Below are positions 30,335 through 35,304 of a stretch of 35,304 nucleotides of DNA, one piece after another; positions within the stretch are counted from its first letter, which is position 1; the number at the start of each line of letters is the position of its first letter. The stretch is taken from NCBI RefSeq assembly GCF_016612545.1, contig NZ_JAENRY010000099.1, forward strand, positions 1 to 35,304. Direction: 5' to 3'. A program made the translations under genes and the position numbers. The notes beneath the pieces were generated by a model. The model did not search any database, was not told the DNA's origin, and was given only the letters and a program-made list of their open reading frames with translations. This DNA is from Streptomyces sp. MBT65. Lineage in GTDB: Bacteria > Actinomycetota > Actinomycetes > Streptomycetales > Streptomycetaceae.

Positions 30335-32800
30335 ATGGGTGAACCCAGAGAACTGACGAAACGTCACAGACGTTCCTTATCAAGCCGGTTGGCGGCTGTC
30401 GCGGCCGTCCTCTGTCTGACCTCGGCCACGGTCGCGCTGCTTCCCGCGTCCTCGTCCGCCGCGACGGGACCGGGCGGCGAGACGCTGGCCAAGGGCGGAC
30501 ACACGGTCCGCATCAGCCGGACCGAGTACGGCGTACCGCACATCCTGGCCCAGGACTTCGACGGGCTGGGATACGGCTACGGGTACGCGTTCGCGCAGGA
30601 CAACGTGTGTGAACTCGCCGACCACGTGGTGACGTTGAGGGGGGAGCGGTCCCGGTTCTTCGGGGCCGACGGACAGTCCGGCGAGGGCGAGGGCGAGGTC
30701 CAGGGCTCCAACCTCGCGAGCGACACCTACTACAGCGGGCAACTGCGCGCGGGCACCGTCCGTCAACTCCTCGCGCGGAAAGCGCCCTTGGGACCGACGG
30801 CCGAACTGCGCCGGATGGTCGAGGGATACGCCGCCGGCTACAACCGCTATCTCCGGGACACCGGCGTCGACCACCTGCCGGACCCGACCTGCAAGGGCAA
30901 GCCCTGGGTGCGGCCGATCACCGCGCTCGACCTGTGGAGTGTGGTCTACGACGTCGTCCGGGTGACCGCGACGGTCCCCCTGGTCCCGGACATCGGCGAT
31001 GCGAAGCCACCTACGGCGGCCGGTGACTCGGCCACCACGACGGGCACCGGCTCCGGCGCCACGACCGGCATCACCTCCGGCGCCACGACCGCCACCGCGT
31101 CCGGCGTGCCGTCCGTGAAGGCCGCCGCCCCGGGCTTCGGCAGCAACGGCTGGGCCCTCGGCCGGGACGCCACCCGCACCGGCAACGCGATGGTCCTCGC
31201 GAACCCGCATCTGCCCTGGGCCGTCGGCTACTTCCGCCTCTACCAGGTGCAGTTGACGATCCCGGGCACCCTGGACGTGTCCGGCGCGGGCCTCTACGGC
31301 ACCCCGCTGGTCGAGATCGGCCACAACCGCACCCTCGCCTGGACCCACACCGCGACCGACGCCGAGCACGCCTCCGTCTACGCGCTCAAGCTCGCGCCCG
31401 GCGACCCGACCAGCTACGTCGTCGACGGCAGGACCGTACCGATGGAACGCCGTACGGTCCCGGTCATCGTCCGGGGTGCGGACGGCAAGCTGTCGACCGT
31501 CCACCGGACCCTGTACTCCTCGCGTTTCGGAGCCGTCCTGTCCTCCGGCTGGACCACGACGACCGCCTACGCGATCCGGGACGCCAACACCGGCAACCTG
31601 CGTGCCATGAACACCTGGCTGGCCATGGGCAAGGCGCGGAACATCGGTCAACTCCGCGCCGCCCAGGACACGTTCCAGGGTGTCCCCTGGACGTACACCC
31701 TCGCGGCCGACACCAGTGGCCGCACGTACTTCACCGACTCCTCTGCCGTCCCGCACCTCACCGACGCCCAACTCGCCCACTGCACCCTCCCGAACGACGA
31801 GGGGCCCACGGCCCTGGACGGTTCGACGTCGGCCTGCGCCTGGGGGAGTGACCCCGACGCGCTCGTGTCCGGCCTCTACGGACCGTCCCACCAGCCGAAG
31901 TTGACCCGCACCGACTACGTCGCCAACTCCAACAACGGCCCCCAGTACGTCAATCCGGAGGCGCCGATCGCCGGGCTCCCGGGTGTGTACGACACCGATC
32001 CCCACCTCGACGGGCGGTCCCAGCTCGGGCTCCGCATGATCGCCGAACGCCGGGACGGCACGGACGGGTTGGGCGCCCCGGGCTTCACCGAGGCGACCCT
32101 GCGCGCGTCGATGCTCGGCAACCGCGTCCGGTCGGCCGAGACGGGCCGCGACGACATCGTCGCCATGTGCCGCGCCCACCCGAGCCTCACGGCCACGGAC
32201 GGCACAGAGGTCGACGTGACGCGGGCCTGCACCACCCTCGCCCGCTGGGACACCCGCGCCGACACCACCAGCCGGGGCATCGTGCTCTGGAGCGCGTTCT
32301 ACAACCGGCTCCTCGACGGCGGCCCGCCCGACACCTGGCGCCGCGTCCCCTTCGACCCCGCCCAACCCCTCACCACACCAAGGGGATTCAACGGCGAAGA
32401 CCTCCGCGTCCAGCGCGCCCTGGCCGACGCCGTCCAGGACTTCGCGGCCGGTGACCTCCCGGTCGACGTCGAGCTCGGTGCCGTACAGAAATGGGCCGGC
32501 ATCCCGCTGCCCGGCTGCGACGTCGGCTGCTTCGACGTCGTGGAGGCGGGCCCCGACTCGGGCACCGGCACCCCGACGGCCGGAGCCTTCGGCAGCAGCT
32601 TCCTGATGACCGTCGAACTGACCCCGGACGGCCCCCGCGCCCACACCCTCCTGACCTACGGCGAGTCCGCGAACCCGACCTCGCCCCACTTCTCGGACCA
32701 GACCCGCCTCTTCTCGCGCAAGCAGTGGGTCACCGAACGATTCACGCAGGCAGAGATCGCCGCCGCCCCGGGGCTGGAGGTGACGACCCTGCGCAGGTGA
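30335..32800 (+). CDS. Secreted penicillin acylase-family Ntn hydrolase (amide hydrolase)
   Basis: An 821-residue precursor of the aculeacin A acylase/PvdQ/penicillin acylase group, which cleaves acyl chains from lipopeptides, homoserine lactones or beta-lactams. A signal peptide (about 1-43, ending SSSAA) leads to the alpha chain with RTEYGVPHILAQDFDGLGYGYGYAFAQDN. A Thr/Ser/Gly-rich spacer (about 225-265) precedes autocleavage at Gly269-Ser270 in GFGSNGWALG; Ser270 becomes the beta-chain nucleophile. The beta chain (552 residues) has NPHLPW, LVEIGHNRTLAWTHT and YVANSNN, typical of the family. Codon 15 is TTA (30377-30379), so translation probably needs bldA tRNA. I prefer the ATG at 30335 over the GTG at 30326 because AAGGTGG lies just upstream. 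Confidence 0.9.
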   Translation: MGEPRELTKRHRRSLSSRLAAVAAVLCLTSATVALLPASSSAATGPGGETLAKGGHTVRISRTEYGVPHILAQDFDGLGYGYGYAFAQDNVCELADHVVTLRGERSRFFGADGQSGEGEGEVQGSNLASDTYYSGQLRAGTVRQLLARKAPLGPTAELRRMVEGYAAGYNRYLRDTGVDHLPDPTCKGKPWVRPITALDLWSVVYDVVRVTATVPLVPDIGDAKPPTAAGDSATTTGTGSGATTGITSGATTATASGVPSVKAAAPGFGSNGWALGRDATRTGNAMVLANPHLPWAVGYFRLYQVQLTIPGTLDVSGAGLYGTPLVEIGHNRTLAWTHTATDAEHASVYALKLAPGDPTSYVVDGRTVPMERRTVPVIVRGADGKLSTVHRTLYSSRFGAVLSSGWTTTTAYAIRDANTGNLRAMNTWLAMGKARNIGQLRAAQDTFQGVPWTYTLAADTSGRTYFTDSSAVPHLTDAQLAHCTLPNDEGPTALDGSTSACAWGSDPDALVSGLYGPSHQPKLTRTDYVANSNNGPQYVNPEAPIAGLPGVYDTDPHLDGRSQLGLRMIAERRDGTDGLGAPGFTEATLRASMLGNRVRSAETGRDDIVAMCRAHPSLTATDGTEVDVTRACTTLARWDTRADTTSRGIVLWSAFYNRLLDGGPPDTWRRVPFDPAQPLTTPRGFNGEDLRVQRALADAVQDFAAGDLPVDVELGAVQKWAGIPLPGCDVGCFDVVEAGPDSGTGTPTAGAFGSSFLMTVELTPDGPRAHTLLTYGESANPTSPHFSDQTRLFSRKQWVTERFTQAEIAAAPGLEVTTLRR
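31043..31105 (+). repeat. 24-base tandem repeat in the acylase spacer
   Basis: Two near-identical 24-base units (31043-31066, 31067-31090) and a partial third (31091-31105) encode a Gly/Thr/Ser/Ala-rich stretch within the spacer peptide removed during acylase maturation. Units share TCCGGCGCCACGACC. It is a likely length-variable, non-catalytic segment. Confidence 0.7.
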
Positions 32801-32852
32801 CGGGGGTCGAGGTGGCACGGGCCGGTCGTAACTCGGCGGCCCCGACGCGAGG

Positions 32853-32888
32853 TTGACTGGTCTATACCCTTGACTGGTACAGACCAAT
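32853..32888. promoter_or_regulatory. Tandem DasR-like sites upstream of the GH19 chitinase
   Basis: ACTGGTCTATACCCTT (32856-32871) and ACTGGTACAGACCAAT (32873-32888) repeat the element TTGACTGGT 17 bases apart. The second has TGGT-N4-ACCA, the dre pattern; the first is a partial match. Paired direct repeats of this type are known in Streptomyces chitinase promoters. They lie about 145 bases before the chitinase start. 32801-33032 holds no gene. Confidence 0.7.
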
Positions 32889-33032
32889 ACGGTTCAGTGA
32901 GGGACGTCATCCCCCCCACCACGGCCGCCCCCCCCACGTCGTGACCGGTCCGACCGGCCCGTGCGCACCGAGGCTCCGCTCCGCCCTGCCCTCGGCGGGG
33001 TACGGCCGTGCTCCACAGAGGAGTTGAACCCT

Positions 33033-33923
33033 GTGTCGAGACGCCGCATCGCCGCAGTACTGACCGCACTCGTCCTCGGTAGCCTGACGCCCGTGGTCCT
33101 CCCCGCCGCAGGCGCGTCCGCCGCCTCCTGCTCCAGCTATCCCAACTGGGTGGCCGGCCGGTCGTACGTGACCGGCAACATCGTCCGCTACACCGACGGC
33201 AAGGCGTACATCGCCGAGCACGACAACCCGGGCTACGACCCGGTCATCAGCACCTGGTTCTGGGAGCCGTACGCCTGTGACGGCGGCTCGACCACGCCCG
33301 TCGGCAATTTCGTTGTCACCGAGGCGCAGTTCAACCAGATGTTCCCGAGCCGGAACTCCTTCTACTCGTACAGCGGTCTCACCGCCGCCCTCAGTGCCTA
33401 CCCGGGGTTCGCGACCACCGGCAGCGACACCACGAAGAAGCAGGAGGCCGCCGCCTTCCTCGCCAACGTCAGCCACGAGACAGGGGGGTTGGTGTACATC
33501 GTCGAGCAGAACACCGCCAACTACCCGACGTACTGCGACTGGAGCCAGTCGTACGGCTGCCCGGCCGGTCAGTCCGCCTACTACGGCCGCGGTCCCATCC
33601 AGCTGTCCTGGAACTTCAACTACAAGGCCGCGGGGGACGCGTTGGGCATCGACCTGCTCAACAACCCCTGGCTGGTGCAGAACGACTCGGCCGTCGCCTG
33701 GAAGACCGGCCTGTGGTACTGGAACACCCAGTCGGGGCCGGGCACGATGACCCCGCACAACGCCATGGTCAACGGCGCCGGCTTCGGCCAGACCATCCGC
33801 TCCATCAACGGCTCCCTGGAATGCGACGGCCGCAACCCCGCACAGGTCCAGAGCCGCGTCGACGCCTACAACCGCTTCACCTCCATCCTCGGCGTAAGCC
33901 CCGGCGGCAACCTCTACTGCTGA
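33033..33923 (+). CDS. Secreted GH19 chitinase with N-terminal chitin-binding domain
   Basis: A 296-residue exported endochitinase of the inverting GH19 family. A signal peptide (about 1-31, ending ASAA) is followed by a CBM5/12 domain (about 33-84, WVAGRSYVTGNIVRYTDGKAY to WFWEPYAC) and a short Gly/Thr linker. The GH19 domain covers about 91-296. Catalytic residues are Glu149 in VSHETGG and Glu158 in YIVEQN, the same 9-residue spacing as Streptomyces ChiC. AYYGRGPIQLSWNFNY is the substrate cleft motif. The GTG at 33033 has AGAGGAG upstream and opens the signal peptide. Tandem DasR-like sites lie upstream, so chitin-derived sugars probably induce it. Confidence 0.92.
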   Translation: MSRRRIAAVLTALVLGSLTPVVLPAAGASAASCSSYPNWVAGRSYVTGNIVRYTDGKAYIAEHDNPGYDPVISTWFWEPYACDGGSTTPVGNFVVTEAQFNQMFPSRNSFYSYSGLTAALSAYPGFATTGSDTTKKQEAAAFLANVSHETGGLVYIVEQNTANYPTYCDWSQSYGCPAGQSAYYGRGPIQLSWNFNYKAAGDALGIDLLNNPWLVQNDSAVAWKTGLWYWNTQSGPGTMTPHNAMVNGAGFGQTIRSINGSLECDGRNPAQVQSRVDAYNRFTSILGVSPGGNLYC

Positions 33924-33932
33924 ACGTGCGGC

Positions 33933-33971
33933 ACGGGCACCGGTCGGACCGTTCCAAGGGCCGGTGCCCGT
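33933..33971 (+). terminator. Hairpin terminator of the GH19 chitinase
   Basis: A perfect 11-base stem (ACGGGCACCGG at 33933-33943, CCGGTGCCCGT at 33961-33971) with a 17-base loop lies 10 bases after the chitinase stop. Confidence 0.75.
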
Positions 33972-34161
33972 CCCACCCGCGCGTTCCAGGGACGGTGCGT
34001 TCCCGCAGGTCAACCCCTGTGTGAGCGTTCCGGCTTCCCATGATCCCCGACGGTTGTGGCCGCCGGGACGGATCTCCCCGCACGCTGCGGTCGTTCGACA
34101 GCGCGACCCACCACGACCGGGTGGCTCGCCTTCCACCACCGCACCCAGGGGGAACCCGATC

Positions 34162-34704
34162 ATGACCGTCACCACCTTCCGCCGCCGTACGGCACTCCTC
34201 ACCGCGACCCTCGCCACGGCCGCCACGCTCGCCCTGGCCGCCTCCGGCACTGGCTCGGCAGCCACCGCCGCGAAGTCGGGCAGCACCACCTGCACCGGCG
34301 CGAACACCAAGGTCACCGCGCAGACCGTGGCCCGTCCGGTGAAGCACCTGCTGCTGACCGTGAAGAACACCGGCTCCAAGACCTGCTCCCTGTACGGCTA
34401 CCCGGCCCTCCGCTTCCAGGACGCCCAGGCCGTCCCCCCGGTCGTCGAGGACTCGCAGCCGCAGGCGGTCACCACGCTCCGCCCCGGACAGTCGGGCTAC
34501 GCGGGCGTCAACCTCTCCGCCGCCGACGGCAGCGGCACCGGCGGCTACACCGCCAAGACGCTCTCGGTGATCTTCCAGAACCGCGCGCTCGACTTCGTGG
34601 GCTCGGGCGTCAAGGTCCCGCTGCCCGCCAAGGGCGTCTACATCGACAGCTCCCTGCGCACCACCTACTGGCTGGCCGACCCCCAGGACGCCCTCAACTG
34701 GTAG
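34162..34704 (+). CDS. Secreted DUF4232 domain protein
   Basis: A 180-residue exported protein of the DUF4232 family, common in actinomycetes and of unknown function. A twin-Arg-containing signal sequence (TTFRRRTALLTATLATAATLALAAS) covers about residues 1-34. The mature domain is a beta-sandwich-like unit with two Cys, one in TTCTGANTKV and one in KTCSLYGYPALRF, which may form a disulfide; LTVKNTGSKTC is the typical family core. The C-terminus has PLPAKGVYIDSSLRT. AGGGGGAA precedes the ATG at 34162. It follows a chitinase but has a separate promoter region (33972-34161) and its own terminator, so no functional link is evident. Confidence 0.85.
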   Translation: MTVTTFRRRTALLTATLATAATLALAASGTGSAATAAKSGSTTCTGANTKVTAQTVARPVKHLLLTVKNTGSKTCSLYGYPALRFQDAQAVPPVVEDSQPQAVTTLRPGQSGYAGVNLSAADGSGTGGYTAKTLSVIFQNRALDFVGSGVKVPLPAKGVYIDSSLRTTYWLADPQDALNW

Positions 34705-34765
34705 GCCGCAGCGCACGGATGGGACGAACCGGCCGCGCGCGGCCGATCTCCGGGCCCTTGGAGGA

Positions 34766-34793
34766 GGGCTGCCCCCGCCGACAGGGGCAGCCC
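34766..34793 (+). terminator. Hairpin terminator of the DUF4232 gene
   Basis: A perfect 10-base stem (GGGCTGCCCC at 34766-34775, GGGGCAGCCC at 34784-34793) with an 8-base loop lies 61 bases beyond the stop. Confidence 0.75.
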
Positions 34794-34801
34794 CACGCGT
34801 A

Positions 34802-34899
34802 TACCGCCAGGGGAGGTGCGGTGACGGATGCCTTGCCATGACAGCCGTGGGGTTGACCAACACTGCCGGCCCCCGACACTTCCCGTTCCCCTGGCGGTA
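34802..34899. repeat. Perfect 13-base inverted repeat enclosing 72 bases
   Basis: TACCGCCAGGGGA (34802-34814) and TCCCCTGGCGGTA (34887-34899) are exact reverse complements with 72 bases between them. There is no open frame inside. It may be a long-range RNA stem, a small non-autonomous element, or a second termination structure between the DUF4232 gene and the LuxR gene on the other strand. Confidence 0.6.
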
Positions 34900-34996
34900 G
34901 GACCAGCTTGGGGTATCGGGCGGGTGCGTGGGGCCCGAACTCCCGGAGATCGGTGGCGATATCGGTGCACGTAGGCGTCGGCGCGGGGCGCGGAAG

Positions 34997-35012
34997 GGGT
35001 ACCTAGGTACCC
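34997..35012. repeat. 16-base perfect palindrome at the LuxR gene 3' end
   Basis: GGGTACCTAGGTACCC is self-complementary and is followed directly by another GGTACCTA at 35013-35020, which includes the LuxR stop codon. It could be a protein site or part of a terminator; no T-tract is present. Confidence 0.5.
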
Positions 35013-35017
35013 GGTAC

Positions 35018-35304
35018 CTACGCCGACGTGGTGCCCTCGGGCTGTGCCGCGGCCAGGATCTCGGTACGTGAGGCGATCCCCAACTTGGCGAGGATGTGCT
35101 CGACATGGGCGTCCACGGTCCGCTTGGAGATGACGAGCCGTTCCGCGATCTCCCGGTTGGACAGGCCCTGCGTGACGAGCGCGGCGACCTCGCGCTCCCG
35201 GCGGGTGAGCGGGTCGGCGGGACGGGTGTCCGCGGGGGCGGGCCGGGCCGCGGGGAGGCCGGGCGGCTCGTCCGCGTCGCTCCGTACGGCGTCCAGGAGT
35301 TCAC
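35018..35304 (-). CDS. LuxR-type regulator, C-terminal part (truncated by window edge)
   Basis: The last 95 codons of a gene that begins beyond the right edge. An Ala/Pro-rich linker leads into DPLTRREREVAALVTQGLSN, REIAERLVISKRTVDAHVEH and ILAKLGIASRTEILAAA, a complete LuxR/FixJ-type helix-turn-helix, then QPEGTTSA and a TAG stop at 35018-35020. The variant ERLVISKRTVDAHVEHIL is typical of large ATPase-LuxR regulators in Streptomyces, but a two-component response regulator cannot be excluded without the N-terminus. No target is evident. Confidence 0.9.
   Translation of the reverse strand, partial: ELLDAVRSDADEPPGLPAARPAPADTRPADPLTRREREVAALVTQGLSNREIAERLVISKRTVDAHVEHILAKLGIASRTEILAAAQPEGTTSA

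Noticed and set aside
30380..32887. 835-codon minus-strand open frame opposite the acylase
   Set aside because: Antisense shadow of a clear Ntn hydrolase with signal peptide and Gly-Ser cleavage site.
1..35304. CRISPR array, insertion sequence, rRNA or riboswitch
   Set aside because: No spaced identical repeats of CRISPR type, no transposase motifs, no rRNA stretches, and no conserved riboswitch core was recognised.

Overview
The window comes from a high-GC actinomycete, almost certainly a Streptomyces. The composition is very G+C-rich, several genes start at GTG, genes are tightly coupled, and two secreted chitinases sit behind DasR-like (dre) sites. A penicillin acylase-type gene also carries a rare TTA leucine codon near its start.

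The left part (about 1-8 kb) holds a MarR regulator with an isochorismatase-fold hydrolase, an FdhD-type sulfurtransferase that matures formate dehydrogenase, a PanE-like reductase behind an unusual repeat array, two short-chain dehydrogenases opposite an XRE regulator, and an OFA-family (oxalate/formate) MFS transporter with a 44-residue overlapping membrane partner.

The centre (about 8-22 kb) looks like an oxalate/formyl-CoA catabolic regulon. It has a FabH-like ketosynthase, a FadR/FCD-type GntR regulator, a tandem pair of OFA-type transporters, and a minus-strand operon (ThDP decarboxylase, formyl-CoA:oxalate CoA-transferase Frc, NDP-forming acyl-CoA synthetase) closed by a strong terminator. 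Divergent from that operon is a plus-strand one: SucC-like, SucD-like, aldehyde dehydrogenase. Related operator words (CATACNGTCGAC, ACTGTAGAC, GTCGACGAA, GCATACA) lie upstream of the PanE-like gene, the first transporter, the ketosynthase, the GntR gene and the divergent ThDP-enzyme/sucC promoter. They link scattered genes into one probable regulon.

My model is inference: OFA transporters import oxalate and export formate. Frc makes oxalyl-CoA, primed by the CoA ligases. The ThDP enzyme decarboxylates oxalyl-CoA to formyl-CoA, while the PanE-like protein may reduce oxalyl-CoA to glyoxylate, as PanE2 does in Methylobacterium extorquens. FdhD supports formate oxidation by a formate dehydrogenase encoded elsewhere. 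The ThDP enzyme lacks the Tyr-Glu pair of classical oxalyl-CoA decarboxylase, so it is either a non-canonical version or a different enzyme.

The right part (about 22-35.3 kb) holds a decayed F420-type oxidoreductase, a second MarR gene, tRNA-Leu(GAG), a GH18 chitinase, a YcxB-like membrane protein, a GH92 alpha-mannosidase, a protease remnant, an Smr-domain protein, a secreted Ntn-hydrolase acylase, a GH19 chitinase, a secreted DUF4232 protein, and the 3' end of a LuxR-type regulator cut by the window edge. This part reads as ordinary Streptomyces extracellular polymer degradation.
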